DNA of 64,000 nt from Hymenobacter negativus (GCF_017571495.1 NZ_JAGETZ010000001.1:124001-188000), one strand, 5' to 3'; numbered from the stretch's first letter, positions 29,729 to 40,698 are shown. The notes: a model not told the origin generated them from the letters alone. Numbers and translations: made by a program.

Positions 29729-29953
29729 TCAAATCCAAACTTTATGCGATTTCATTAGCCTACTTAGCACCTCCACTTTGGGAGCGTTAATTACCGGCCA
29801 ATGATTGCCATGCTGAGTAGAAACCGCCTCGTTTAAGGCTCTATAAAACGGCAAAATGTTTGATTTAACATCACCAGTAATCCGGAATTTTTCCACAGCT
29901 ACGCAGCTCGGTTCCTTCTCTGAGATACGCAACGTGACCTTTAACATTGCCAT
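29729..29953 (-). CDS. Small hypothetical protein downstream of rtcB
   Basis: A 74-residue protein I do not recognise, with start MAMLKVTLRISEKEP. It begins seven bases after the rtcB stop codon, so it is probably translated from the same message. It has no cysteines arranged as ligands, no signal and no membrane segment. Confidence 0.55.
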   Translation of the reverse strand: MAMLKVTLRISEKEPSCVAVEKFRITGDVKSNILPFYRALNEAVSTQHGNHWPVINAPKVEVLSRLMKSHKVWI

Positions 29954-29960
29954 CTGATAA

Positions 29961-31433
<1,473 letters not shown>

Positions 31434-31499
31434 TTAATGGAATGTCATTCCAGGCGGCAAGAAAGCGAAATATTACGCATCACCACGTTGGCTCCTGCC

Positions 31500-32369
31500 C
31501 TACTCCTGCGGTTCAATGTGAATCAGGACGTTGCCTAATTGCGGAATTTTCTGTTGCAGGCTGTCCTTCAGCCGGTGCGCAATTTCGTGGCCGGCCCGCA
31601 CGGTAATCTCGCCGCTCACACTGGCATGTAAATCGACCTGGTATTGCATGCCTGTTTTGCGAACGAGGCATTTTTCAGTCCCAAGCACGCCCTCCACCTG
31701 CTGCGCTACCGCTCTGATTTCTGCTACCAAATCATCGTACATGTGCTCATCAAGAATTTCGCCTAATGCGGGTCGAAAAATCTGATAGCTATTGTAGAGA
31801 ATAAAACCAGCGGCAAATAGCGCCGCCCAATCATCAGCCGCCTCATACCCTTTGCCCAAAAACAGCGCAATGGAAATCCCGATAAATGCCGCTACCGACG
31901 TAATGGCGTCGCTGCGGTGGTGCCAGGCATCGGCCTTCAGCGAGGAAGAATTGGTTTCCTCCGCTTTTTTCATCACCGTGCGAAAAGAAATTTCTTTCCA
32001 GATGATGATACCGCCTAACACCAGCAGCGTCCAGGCGCGGGGCAATGCGTGCGGGGTACTGATGTTCTGGATGCTCTCATAGGCAATAATGGTGGCCGAC
32101 GTGATAAGAAAGCCTACTACCAGAAACGTGACCAGTGGCTCGATGCGGCCATGACCATACGGATGGTTTTTATCGGCCGGCCGGTATGCGTATTTGATGC
32201 CCAGCAGCACCAGAAACGAAGAAAAGATATCCGCCGTCGATTCGATGGCATCAGCTACCAGGGCGTAGGAATTGCCGAAGTAGCCGGCCAACCCCTTAAG
32301 CAGCGCCAGAGAAACGTTGCCCGCAATGCTAAAATAAGTAGCTTTGACAGCGGTTTCCTCGTTGGTCAT
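31500..32369 (-). CDS. Cation diffusion facilitator family transporter
   Basis: A divalent metal/proton antiporter in the inner membrane. The 289 residues give six transmembrane helices, the metal-site motifs DAIESTAD in helix 2 (DxxxD) and HHRSD in helix 5 (HxxxD), and a cytoplasmic C-terminal ferredoxin-like domain. HxxxD rather than DxxxD at the second site is usual for Zn/Cd transporters. The ATG at 32369 starts the conserved part. Confidence 0.9.
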   Translation of the reverse strand: MTNEETAVKATYFSIAGNVSLALLKGLAGYFGNSYALVADAIESTADIFSSFLVLLGIKYAYRPADKNHPYGHGRIEPLVTFLVVGFLITSATIIAYESIQNISTPHALPRAWTLLVLGGIIIWKEISFRTVMKKAEETNSSSLKADAWHHRSDAITSVAAFIGISIALFLGKGYEAADDWAALFAAGFILYNSYQIFRPALGEILDEHMYDDLVAEIRAVAQQVEGVLGTEKCLVRKTGMQYQVDLHASVSGEITVRAGHEIAHRLKDSLQQKIPQLGNVLIHIEPQE

Positions 32370-32472
32370 AAGATAAATACAGTGTAGAATTATCAGGGAT
32401 TTCAAGCGATAAATTTCCGCCTGAACAGATTGAATAAATATTGCTAATAACCTAATCAATAACTATCCCCAC

Positions 32473-32916
32473 TCATTTTAAATAGTATGCCTTCACAAGT
32501 TGAATGGCCTCTTTTTCATCTTCAGTACAGGGCTGGCAAAACGTGCCGACTCCATTTACCGGCCCTTCGTATTCCCAGGTAAATATTTTTGGTGTTTCCC
32601 CATCATCTGCTATTTTTAATTTAATTCCACTGGGAATAACGGTAGTTGTGTGACCATTAGAGAACTTAACTTTAAAGGCGTCACTGCCATTTACTTGCAG
32701 CTTATTCAAATAAGTAACTTTAAATTCCTTATCCACTTTTCCATAGCGATAATAAATTTCGGCTCGATGGCCATCCTTTACATAAAAGCTGAAATGCTCA
32801 TACTTATCAGTGCCGTATTTGCCGATAGAGTAATTCGCCACCTTCGTTTGCGCATTGGCCGTTTGCCCAACAAATAGCATTGCCGAAATCACCATTAGGA
32901 GCCCTTTCATAAGCAT
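32473..32916 (-). CDS. Hypothetical secreted protein (147 aa)
   Basis: It has a clear signal peptide (KGLLMVISAMLFVGQTANA, cleavage at about residue 22), then a beta-rich domain with no recognised family and a CQPC pair near residue 128. GC content is visibly lower than in neighbouring genes. The start could be either of two in-frame ATGs (32916, 32910). It stands alone. Confidence 0.6.
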   Translation of the reverse strand: MLMKGLLMVISAMLFVGQTANAQTKVANYSIGKYGTDKYEHFSFYVKDGHRAEIYYRYGKVDKEFKVTYLNKLQVNGSDAFKVKFSNGHTTTVIPSGIKLKIADDGETPKIFTWEYEGPVNGVGTFCQPCTEDEKEAIQLVKAYYLK

Positions 32917-33030
32917 ATCTGGTTTAGGTGTAATGCGTACTGACTGTGCTCCTACTTACTAAAACCCAGCCGTAAAAGTTGCCAATCTAGCACCTAGGCT
33001 AGAAGATAGACTCATTACGCATGGCCGATG

Positions 33031-33726
33031 CTATTTACCCAGCGTCAGGTTTTGCTGCTTTTTCAACAGTTGCCGGATGGCCGCGAGGTGGGCCAGCAGC
33101 ACCAAGGGCACCACACACGACGGGAGCCATACAAAAGGAAAATGGAGAATAGCTACGTTTGGCTGCTCAAAAGCAAACCGCTGGAAGGGTGATGGAGCTG
33201 ATAAAACCGCATTAACCACAATATTGGCCAGCAAGCCCAGGCAGACAAAATTCCACACCAGCAATCCCTTGGCGTCAAGCAGTTTGCTGCGAAAAACCAG
33301 GTAATACACCACTGGCGCGGTCAGCCCGGCGAGGATGTCGTAATTGCGGCCCTCAAACGTCATCAGCTGCGGAATGGCGCGGTGCAAAAACAGGCCGAGC
33401 AGTATCAGTTCCACTGCAATGCGTACCGTGTGGAGGAGCGTGAGCGTTTCGAGCCGCAGCCCATCAAGGTAGCGGCGGCCGGAGTTGCTGAGGAAAAGGC
33501 CAGCAATCAGTAGCATGGGTGGCCCCAGCAGCAGGCCTATTCGGGGCGGAAAACCGGTGGTTATGGTATAGAACCCACTGCGCGCCACCAGCGCCTGCAC
33601 CAGCAGCCACAGCAGTAATATGCCGAGCGTGAGCCGCGAATTATTAGCCGCCCGATAGAAAGCACCAGCGGCTAGTAAGGCAATGATGATAAACGTGATA
33701 CTGAGGTAATTCGAAACATTTTGCAT
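33031..33726 (-). CDS. Seven-helix membrane protein
   Basis: A 231-residue inner-membrane protein with about seven helices and short polar loops. No catalytic motif or family is recognised. The ATG at 33726 was selected because the 15 upstream codons are not hydrophobic. It lies downstream of a Crp/Fnr regulator (76-base gap, same strand), a frequent arrangement in Bacteroidota where the regulator controls its membrane partner. Confidence 0.65.
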   Translation of the reverse strand: MQNVSNYLSITFIIIALLAAGAFYRAANNSRLTLGILLLWLLVQALVARSGFYTITTGFPPRIGLLLGPPMLLIAGLFLSNSGRRYLDGLRLETLTLLHTVRIAVELILLGLFLHRAIPQLMTFEGRNYDILAGLTAPVVYYLVFRSKLLDAKGLLVWNFVCLGLLANIVVNAVLSAPSPFQRFAFEQPNVAILHFPFVWLPSCVVPLVLLAHLAAIRQLLKKQQNLTLGK

Positions 33727-33802
33727 GGTGTTGGAGAGTTGATAACTAACCCTGCAAAGGAACCGACGCAACTCCGGCAGCTACTTGCCAAATGGCAGGA
33801 AA

Positions 33803-34396
33803 TCACTCGTGGCCGGCGCTTTTCGTCACCGCAGCCCTGATACGGCTTAGCGAAGTATCCGTGACGCCCAGATAGGATGCAATGTGCTTCACGGGGGCAT
33901 TGAGCAGGATTTCGGGCGTGGTTTTCATCAGTTGTTCGTAACGCTCGGTAGCCGACGTGGTAATCATGCCCAGCATGCGCCCTTTGAGCGTAGCAAAGCC
34001 CTGCACCAGCACCGAACGACCAAATTCCCGGAACTCGGGCCGTGCGTGAAACAAGGCGTTGAGCTGTTGAAACGTAATGCACCAGCCGGCACAATTCGTC
34101 AGGGCCTGAATATTTTCCTGTGAGGTGACACGGGTGAAAAAGGATGACACTTCAAAAACAACTTGCCCGCTTTTGTAAAAGCTGGTCGTAACCTCATTGC
34201 CGTTGGGGTCGTGGGCAAAGGCTCTCAGTAAGCCTTTTTCCAGGAATAAATATTCGTCGCACACGCGGCCTTCGCGCAGCAGGAAATCATGCTGCGCAAT
34301 CTCTTTTGGCACAAACTGCCTAGCTATTTCTTCCGCCTGCTGCGCATTTATCAGTCCGTTGGCCTGCAGGAATTTACGCAATTTTTCTTGTGTCAT
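33803..34396 (-). CDS. Crp/Fnr family transcriptional regulator
   Basis: A 197-residue regulator with an N-terminal cyclic-nucleotide-binding-like beta roll (FLLREGRVCDEYLFLEKGLL, FYKSGQVVFEVSSFF) and a C-terminal winged helix in which VKHIASYLGVTDTSLSRIR is the recognition region. The residues that bind cAMP in CRP are not conserved, so cAMP is unlikely to be the ligand. Its probable target is the adjacent membrane protein gene. Confidence 0.87.
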   Translation of the reverse strand: MTQEKLRKFLQANGLINAQQAEEIARQFVPKEIAQHDFLLREGRVCDEYLFLEKGLLRAFAHDPNGNEVTTSFYKSGQVVFEVSSFFTRVTSQENIQALTNCAGWCITFQQLNALFHARPEFREFGRSVLVQGFATLKGRMLGMITTSATERYEQLMKTTPEILLNAPVKHIASYLGVTDTSLSRIRAAVTKSAGHE

Positions 34397-34526
34397 TACT
34401 ACCCAAATAGTCAGCAGTTATAATCCTCATTCCTATACACTATTCGGAATAGCTCACGTAAGACTGGCCGCTAAATTCCTTGAAATAAAATACTTCGAAA
34501 ACTAACTGTGCCAGCACCCATTTCAC

Positions 34527-34871
34527 CTACTCGAGGTCTTCCTCCTTCGAATACGGCAGAAAGAGCATAAGCTTATCCTTGTGGTCGTAAAGGCGAAAGC
34601 CCAACCGCTCCATATGCGCCAGCTGCTTTTTGCGAAATCGGTTATCACTTCGGTGTCTATTTATTTCAGGAATGCTCATTATCAGCGTTCTTCTAACTAG
34701 TCGGAAATTGCAATAAAATGTATTGTATTCATCTAGCGTGAGCTTAAACTGGGCTATTTCATTAGCAAGCAATTTGCGTAAAACTTCCTGAAATAGTACT
34801 GACTTTGCATTAGCTGGTGCTAATTGTTGGGCATCCTGAATCTCCTTTATTTTTTGTTCCTGTTCCGCCAT
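34527..34871 (-). CDS. Hypothetical protein (114 aa), second of a pair
   Basis: Unrecognised. It has a helical N-terminus (EQEQKIKEIQDAQQL) and a basic middle (NRHRSDNRFRKKQLAHMERLGF). The gene starts at ATG 34871, though a GTG directly after the upstream stop codon (34877) is also in frame, so the two genes are effectively contiguous. It is AT-richer than surrounding genes. Confidence 0.55.
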   Translation of the reverse strand: MAEQEQKIKEIQDAQQLAPANAKSVLFQEVLRKLLANEIAQFKLTLDEYNTFYCNFRLVRRTLIMSIPEINRHRSDNRFRKKQLAHMERLGFRLYDHKDKLMLFLPYSKEEDLE

Positions 34872-34877
34872 TCTCAC

Positions 34878-35147
34878 CTACCAGTAGCCACGCATCCAGC
34901 TGGAATCCTCCTTGGTTATTCTGTCTTCCAATAGGCTGATACTACGCGCTATATTTTCTTTATCATCGTAAAATTTGTCCTTGAGATTCTGCAGCACATG
35001 TAGCTTTTGACTCACCAAAGACAAGCCTTTGGACAAGTGATGAGCCATTTTATATTGCATCTCTTCTACGTATTCGTCAATTTGGACAATGAGGGCTGCG
35101 TGTTCGGCTTCGTGGTGGGCAATTAGTTTCTCAAGCTTGCTGCTCAT
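34878..35147 (-). CDS. Hypothetical coiled-coil protein (89 aa), first of a pair
   Basis: Unrecognised. The whole chain is helical and heptad-like (KLEKLIAHHEAEHAALIVQI, then ARSISLLEDRI), so it is probably an oligomer. It abuts the 114-aa gene without a gap. No toxin or antitoxin family could be recognised, so the pair is left without a function. Confidence 0.55.
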   Translation of the reverse strand: MSSKLEKLIAHHEAEHAALIVQIDEYVEEMQYKMAHHLSKGLSLVSQKLHVLQNLKDKFYDDKENIARSISLLEDRITKEDSSWMRGYW

Positions 35148-35252
35148 GGGGCATTCTGGTCAGGCCAGTAGAAAACCAGTAAATTCAGGCCTAAGAACTA
35201 CAATTCCCGGCAAACTGTCTTCATATCCGCATTCTCCCGCTAGCTCGCATTC

Positions 35253-35921
35253 ATGTTCAAGTCACTGCTACTCACCCTTTCGTTGCTGCTCACCCTCTCG
35301 GCTGCCGCGCCGCCGGCCGCGCCCAGCTTCCGCATTGCCAAGCTGCACTACGGTGGCGGGGGCGACTGGTACGCCAACAAAACCTCGCTGCCGAACCTTA
35401 TCCGCTTCTGCAACCAGGCGCTGCATGCCAATATTGCGCCCGACGAAGCCACCGTGGAGCTCGATGCGCCTGAGCTGTTCACCTACCCCTTCGTGCACAT
35501 GACCGGCCACGGCAACGTGAGCTTCACGGCGGCCGAGGCTAAGAACCTGCGTCAATACCTGATTGGGGGCGGTTTTCTGCACATCGATGATAATTATGGA
35601 CTGGATAAATTCATCCGACCCGAGATGAAGAAGGTATTTCCGGAGCTGGAATTTGTGGAGCTGCCCTACTCGCATCCCATCTACCACCAGAAATACCAGT
35701 TTCCGCGCGGGCTGCCCAAGGTGCACGAGCACGACGGCAAGCGTGCCCAGGGCTTTGGTATACTTTACAAGGGCCGCCTGGTATGCTTTTACAGCTTTGA
35801 GTGCGACCTCGGCAACGGCTGGGAAGATGTGGGGACCTACCCCGAAGACTCGCCCGCCGTACACGACGAGGCCCTGCGCATGGGTGCCAATCTGGTGAGC
35901 TACGCACTAACCCAGGACTGA
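35253..35921 (+). CDS. DUF4159 domain protein
   Basis: A 222-residue exported protein with a signal peptide (LLLTLSLLLTLSAAAPPA) and a DUF4159 domain: FRIAKLHYGGGGDWYANKTS near the start, YLIGGGFLHIDDNYG in the centre, and EALRMGANLVSYAL at the end. The fold is related to glutamine-amidotransferase-like domains, but the catalytic triad is not evident. Commonly encoded in Bacteroidota near aerotolerance-type genes; none is seen here. Confidence 0.82.
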   Translation: MFKSLLLTLSLLLTLSAAAPPAAPSFRIAKLHYGGGGDWYANKTSLPNLIRFCNQALHANIAPDEATVELDAPELFTYPFVHMTGHGNVSFTAAEAKNLRQYLIGGGFLHIDDNYGLDKFIRPEMKKVFPELEFVELPYSHPIYHQKYQFPRGLPKVHEHDGKRAQGFGILYKGRLVCFYSFECDLGNGWEDVGTYPEDSPAVHDEALRMGANLVSYALTQD

Positions 35922-35983
35922 GCAAAACGGCGGCAATTGGGCTCCCTGCCCTATTTTCGCTTTCTTAATCCTTTCCCTAATTT

Positions 35984-36559
35984 ATGTCATCGGTCACGGA
36001 AAGCTCGGCTATTTTGCATCAATTACGCAAGGAAACCAGCCCTTTCCACGACGCAGTTGAGCAGAACTCCTTCAACCTGGCACTGACTGCCGGGACCGTA
36101 ACCGCCGCCGATACAGCCCGGTTTCTGGCCAAAATGTACGGATTCCTCCAACCTTACGAGCACCAATTGCAGGCGCACGCCGCTGCCTTTGGCCCCGAGT
36201 GGCAATTGGACCAGCGCTACCGGGCCCCGCTGATTCTGGAGGACTTACCCCACTTCGGTTACGCTGGCATCCCGCCCCGGTGTCCGGTGCTGCTACCGCT
36301 CGCCACCCGGGCTCAGCTGCTTGGCGCGATGTACGTGCTCGAAGGCTCGACGCTGGGCGGGCAGGTGATTGCCCGCCAGCTTGACAAGGCGGGCATCACG
36401 GCCCACGCCTTTTTTACGGGCCGCGCCGAGCGAACCGGCCCGCTCTGGAAAGCGTTTTGCCAGCTTCTGAGCGAAGCCGCTGCTGAAGACCCAGCTACCG
36501 TCGTAGCCTCGGCCATTCTTACGTTTCAAACTCTTTCCGCATGGCTAAATCAGCCGTAA
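35984..36559 (+). CDS. Biliverdin-producing heme oxygenase
   Basis: Cleaves heme to biliverdin, CO and Fe. The 191-residue protein has the proximal-ligand region LRKETSPFHDAVEQ with H22 and the distal-helix glycine segment VLEGSTLGGQVIARQL. It overlaps the phytochrome gene by 19 bases, which ties chromophore production to apoprotein synthesis (the bphO-bphP arrangement). Confidence 0.92.
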   Translation: MSSVTESSAILHQLRKETSPFHDAVEQNSFNLALTAGTVTAADTARFLAKMYGFLQPYEHQLQAHAAAFGPEWQLDQRYRAPLILEDLPHFGYAGIPPRCPVLLPLATRAQLLGAMYVLEGSTLGGQVIARQLDKAGITAHAFFTGRAERTGPLWKAFCQLLSEAAAEDPATVVASAILTFQTLSAWLNQP

Positions 36560-38856
36560 GCTACTCCGACGAAAGCCTTGTTGGAGCCCCCATTGACCTC
36601 AATAACTGCGACCGGGAGCCGATTCATATTCCAGGGCTTATTCAGCCTTATGGGTTTCTGCTGTGTCTTGACGAGGCCAGCCGGCGCGTGGTGCAGGCCA
36701 GCGCCAACACAAGGGACTTGCTGGCCATCACGCCCGAAGAACTGATTGGCGGTGGCCTGGGCCAGCTACTGGAACCCGAGCAATTGCTGGAGGTGGAACG
36801 CATCTGGCCTACCCTCACCGAGCAGAGCCGGCTATTAGGCATCCGCTTGGGCCGTGTGCTGAACCGGCCGTTTTATAAGCTCATTCTGCACCGCTACGAC
36901 GGCCTGCTGTGGGTGGAAGGTGAGCCAATGGCCGACAACGACACCAGCGTCCTCGACTTGCCCTCGCTCAACTTAACCCTGGGCCAGCTGCTGGCTGCCG
37001 AAACCACCCAGGCCATGTGCCAGTCGGCCGTGGAGCAGGTGCGTGCCCTCACCGGTTTCGACCGCGTGGCGGTCTACCGTTTTGCCCCGGATGATAGCGG
37101 CGAAGTCATTGCCGAAGCCGTGCGCGAAGACCTGCCGCCCTGGCTGGGCATGCGCTACCCGGCCACCGATATTCCCAAGCAGGCACGGGCCATGTACCTC
37201 AAAAACTGGCTGCGGTTCATCCCCGATGCGTCGTACGTGCCCACGCCATTGCTGCCAGCCCATCGCCCTGGTGCTACCCGCCCGCCCGACATGACCTATG
37301 CCGTGCTACGCAGCGTGTCGCCCATCCATATCCAGTACCTGCACAACATGGGTTCGCAGGCCACCATGACTATTTCGCTCATTGAAGACGGACGGCTGTG
37401 GGGCATGATTACCTGCCACCACGAAAGCCCGCGCCTGGTGAGCTACGAGTTGCGTGACTTGTGCCAGTTTCTGGGCAAAACCATGTCGGCACTGCTCAAG
37501 ACCAAGCAGCAGCACGATGAACTGGCCTACCAGACGCGCATCAGCCAGACGCAAACGAGGCTGTTTGAGCTGGTGAGCACCCAGGAAAACTTCCTCCATG
37601 GCCTCTATCGCTTCTCGCCGACGCTGCTCGATGTATTCGACTGCGGTGGTGCGGCCATTTGCTTTGAGGGCGAAATCATTACGCTGGGCAACACTCCTTC
37701 TAAAGCCCAAATTACCGAACTGGTGGACTGGCTGCGCGCCAACACCCATCAGGACGTTTTCCATACCAATTCCTACGCCCAGCTTAACCCGGCCGGGCGC
37801 GCTATCCGGGGCACGGCCAGTGGCGTTCTGGCCATTGCCCTGGCCCAGGACCCCGGCGAGTTCATCATTTGGTTCCGGCCCGAAGTCATCCAGACCGTAA
37901 CCTGGGCCGGGCGCCACGAAAAGAATCAGACTACCGTCGACGGCGAGATTTTCCTCTCGCCCCGGCAGTCGTTTGAGGCTTGGAAGCAAACGGTGGAAGA
38001 CACGGCCGCCCCCTGGCTGCCGCTCGAGATTGAAGCGGCGCGGGAAATCCGCCTGTTTATTTCCGATGTCCGGCTGAAAATCTTTAACGAGCTGCAGGCC
38101 CGCGCCACCAATCTAGCCACCCTGAATGCCGAGTTGGAGCGCAGCAACGACGAGCTGGATTCGTTTGCTTACGTAGCTTCGCACGACCTGAAGGAGCCCT
38201 TGCGGGGCATCCACAACTACTCGCTTTTCCTGCTAGAAGACTACGCCGACAAGCTCGACGCCGATGCCGTGAGCAAGCTCCAGACCCTGGTGCGCCTCAG
38301 CCAGCGCATGGAGTCCCTGATTGAGTCGCTGCTCCTGCTTTCCCGGGTGAGCCGCCTCGATTTGTCGCCCGAAACCGCCAACCTCAACGAGGATTTGGCC
38401 GATGTGCTGGACCTGCTTTCGCCCCGTATCGAACAGACGCACACCACTGTAGTAATACCCGAGCAGCTGCCCACCGTGCGCGCCGACCGGGTTCGCCTCC
38501 GCGAGGTTTTCAACAATTTGCTCACCAACGCTATGCGCTACAATGACCGCGACGAGAAACTCGTCACTATCGGCTTGGCACCAGCGACCGTGCGCGGACC
38601 AAAAGGCACCGGAAATCCCGCCGATTTTTACGTCTTTTACGTACAGGACAATGGCATCGGAATTGCGCCTAAGCACCACGATAACATTTTCAAAATCTTT
38701 AAGCGCCTGCACGCGCAGGACAAGTATGGCGGTGGCACTGGCGCAGGCCTATCCATTGCTAAAAAAATGGTGGAACGCCACGGTGGCGAACTCTGGGTTG
38801 ATTCCGTTGTTGGTCAAGGCTCCACGTTTTATTTCTCGCTTTCTAAGCACCTCTAA
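36541..38856 (+). CDS. bphP: Bacteriophytochrome histidine kinase
   Basis: A red/far-red photoreceptor kinase of 771 residues. Domains are PAS (about 20-125), GAF (140-310), PHY (320-500), HisKA (about 535-605) and HATPase_c (645-771). The biliverdin-binding cysteine is C23 in LNNCDREPIHIPG. The chromophore-pocket motif reads PATDIP, close to the canonical PxSDIP, keeping the aspartate. The phosphoacceptor is H548 in ASHDLKEP, and the ATP lid shows GGGTGAGLSIAKK. All functional residues are present, so light-regulated kinase activity is expected. Confidence 0.95.
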   Translation: MAKSAVSYSDESLVGAPIDLNNCDREPIHIPGLIQPYGFLLCLDEASRRVVQASANTRDLLAITPEELIGGGLGQLLEPEQLLEVERIWPTLTEQSRLLGIRLGRVLNRPFYKLILHRYDGLLWVEGEPMADNDTSVLDLPSLNLTLGQLLAAETTQAMCQSAVEQVRALTGFDRVAVYRFAPDDSGEVIAEAVREDLPPWLGMRYPATDIPKQARAMYLKNWLRFIPDASYVPTPLLPAHRPGATRPPDMTYAVLRSVSPIHIQYLHNMGSQATMTISLIEDGRLWGMITCHHESPRLVSYELRDLCQFLGKTMSALLKTKQQHDELAYQTRISQTQTRLFELVSTQENFLHGLYRFSPTLLDVFDCGGAAICFEGEIITLGNTPSKAQITELVDWLRANTHQDVFHTNSYAQLNPAGRAIRGTASGVLAIALAQDPGEFIIWFRPEVIQTVTWAGRHEKNQTTVDGEIFLSPRQSFEAWKQTVEDTAAPWLPLEIEAAREIRLFISDVRLKIFNELQARATNLATLNAELERSNDELDSFAYVASHDLKEPLRGIHNYSLFLLEDYADKLDADAVSKLQTLVRLSQRMESLIESLLLLSRVSRLDLSPETANLNEDLADVLDLLSPRIEQTHTTVVIPEQLPTVRADRVRLREVFNNLLTNAMRYNDRDEKLVTIGLAPATVRGPKGTGNPADFYVFYVQDNGIGIAPKHHDNIFKIFKRLHAQDKYGGGTGAGLSIAKKMVERHGGELWVDSVVGQGSTFYFSLSKHL

Positions 38857-39303
38857 ATGAGCTCCGCATCCCAAACCCCCATCCTTGTGGTGGAAGACAG
38901 CCTCGAAGACTTCACGGCCCTGAGCCGGGCGCTTCGCAAAAGCGCGGTACCCAACCCCGTGCTGCGCTGCGAAGACGGTGAGCAGGCGCTGGAGTACTTA
39001 CAGGGCCACGGCAAGCACCCCAACTGGCCCAGCCAGTTGCCCGCGTTCGTGCTGCTCGACCTGAATATGCCCGGCTTGGACGGCCGCGATGTGCTAGGCG
39101 TGCTCAAGCAGGACGCGGCTCTCAATTCCATTCCGGTCATTGTGTTTACCTCCTCCTCCAATGCGCGCGACATTGAGGAATGCTACCGCCTCGGGGCCAA
39201 CAGCTACCTCACCAAGCCCATTGCCTACAGCGCACTGGAAGAAAAAGTGGGTCTCCTGACCAGCTACTGGCTGGGCGCCTCGGAACTGCCCGCCGCCAGC
39301 TAG
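38857..39303 (+). CDS. Single-domain response regulator (Rcp1-like)
   Basis: A 148-residue CheY-like receiver starting immediately after the bphP stop codon. The phosphoacceptor is D68 in LLDLNMPGLDG, the acidic pocket is ED (13-14), and the switch residues are the VFTSS serine/threonine and the K of YLTKP. It resembles phytochrome-associated Rcp1 regulators with an extended loop (HGKHPNWPS). It has no output domain, so it must act through a partner. Confidence 0.93.
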   Translation: MSSASQTPILVVEDSLEDFTALSRALRKSAVPNPVLRCEDGEQALEYLQGHGKHPNWPSQLPAFVLLDLNMPGLDGRDVLGVLKQDAALNSIPVIVFTSSSNARDIEECYRLGANSYLTKPIAYSALEEKVGLLTSYWLGASELPAAS

Positions 39304-39313
39304 CCCGCCGCGA

Positions 39314-40561
39314 GTGAAGAGAATACTGCTTATCGACGACAATCCGGAAGACCGGATGCTATATCGCCGCTACCTGGGCCAGGGAATGGCCAGCATGCGA
39401 GTAGAAATTGCCGAAGCTTCCTCGGGCGAGGACGGTCTGGCGCTGTTCAAAGAATGGCAGCCCGACTGTGTACTGCTCGACTATAACCTGCCCGACACCG
39501 ACGGCCTTACCATGCTCGAAGGCCTCCAGGCCCTGGCTCCGCCCGATACCCTGTGCGTGGTGATGATAACCGGCGGCGGCAGCGAAACCCTGGCCGTGCG
39601 CGCCCTCAACAGCGGCGCCCTGGACTATCTGGTGAAGCAGGAGTTTGACCGCGAGTTGCTGACCAAAACGGTGGCCCACGCCATCGAGAAAAACGAGTGG
39701 CGGCAATATGTGGCCCGCTACCATTCCGAACTGCAGGGCGTGAACCGCCAGCTGCGCGATTCGTTGGCTGAGCTCACCACTATTCGAGAGGAGCTACACG
39801 ACAAAAATGCCCAGCTTAGCAGTGCCAATGAGGCCATTATTGCCCGCAACCAGCAGCTGGCCCGCACCAATCAGGACCTCGACAACTTTGTATACGCCGC
39901 CAGCCACGACCTGCGCCAACCGGTAAATAACCTGAATGGCCTGTTTGATGAGTTGCGCCGTTCTGCCACCTTCCACGACCCCGAGGAGGCCGTGGTGCTG
40001 CGCCTGATTGACGATTCGCTCCAGAGCCTGTCCACCACCATCACCGACCTGGCAGCGGTGGTGCAGGAGCAGCGCAGCCACGGCGAGCAATTTACTGAGT
40101 CCATATCTTTTGCTGATGTGGCTACCGATGTGCTACAGGTCCTGCAGCCGCAGCTTATTGCCACCCAAGGCGAGGTTGAAACAGACTTCAATGCCTTGCC
40201 TATGCTCACGTATGTGCGTAGCAACCTCCGCACCATCCTATTAAACCTACTTAGCAACGCCCTCAAATACCACGAGCCTAACCGGGCACCGTACATCCGC
40301 GTGCGGAGCTACGAAACCGATGGGCTTCCGGTGCTGGAGGTAGCCGATAATGGCTTAGGGATGAACTTAAACCGCTACGGCAACGAGTTATTTCACCTCT
40401 TCCGGCGCTTCCATCCGCAGGTGGGTGAAGGCACCGGGGTTGGCCTGTTTCTGGTCAACCGCCTGGTGCAAGGCCACGGCGGTAGCGTGGCCGTAGAAAG
40501 CCAAGAGCACCAGGGCACAACGTTCCGAATATTCCTACACGGTAAGAACGGTCCCGGCTAG
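39314..40561 (+). CDS. Receiver-histidine kinase hybrid
   Basis: A 415-residue protein with an N-terminal receiver domain (D56 in LLDYNLPDTDG), a coiled-coil linker (about 130-185), HisKA with H198 in ASHDLRQP, and HATPase_c (from about residue 290; N-box LLNLLSNALKYHEPN, G-box GEGTGVGLFLVNR). The start is GTG at 39314, ten bases after the previous gene. Receiver-first hybrids can be gated by phosphotransfer from another kinase, so this is the likely next step after BphP. The final output is not in the window. Confidence 0.9.
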   Translation: MKRILLIDDNPEDRMLYRRYLGQGMASMRVEIAEASSGEDGLALFKEWQPDCVLLDYNLPDTDGLTMLEGLQALAPPDTLCVVMITGGGSETLAVRALNSGALDYLVKQEFDRELLTKTVAHAIEKNEWRQYVARYHSELQGVNRQLRDSLAELTTIREELHDKNAQLSSANEAIIARNQQLARTNQDLDNFVYAASHDLRQPVNNLNGLFDELRRSATFHDPEEAVVLRLIDDSLQSLSTTITDLAAVVQEQRSHGEQFTESISFADVATDVLQVLQPQLIATQGEVETDFNALPMLTYVRSNLRTILLNLLSNALKYHEPNRAPYIRVRSYETDGLPVLEVADNGLGMNLNRYGNELFHLFRRFHPQVGEGTGVGLFLVNRLVQGHGGSVAVESQEHQGTTFRIFLHGKNGPG

Positions 40562-40583
40562 ACTAACAAGGTAAACCGGTACG

Positions 40584-40669
40584 TCCTGCTGAGCACAGTT
40601 GAAGCATCTCTACTGCAAAAGTGAACAATCACTTGCACGGTAAAAATGCTTCGGCTGTGCTCAGCAGGA
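40584..40669. repeat. Dispersed inverted-repeat element, copy E (GAAGCAT type)
   Basis: TCCTGCTGAGCACAGTTGAA (continuing GCAT, 40584-40607) is inverted at 40646-40669, with two mismatches. It lies between convergent genes. It is the second subfamily, in which AAGGACCT is replaced by GAAGCAT. Confidence 0.75.
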
Positions 40670-40698
40670 GATACTGATTTTGCTTCTCTGAAACTAGT

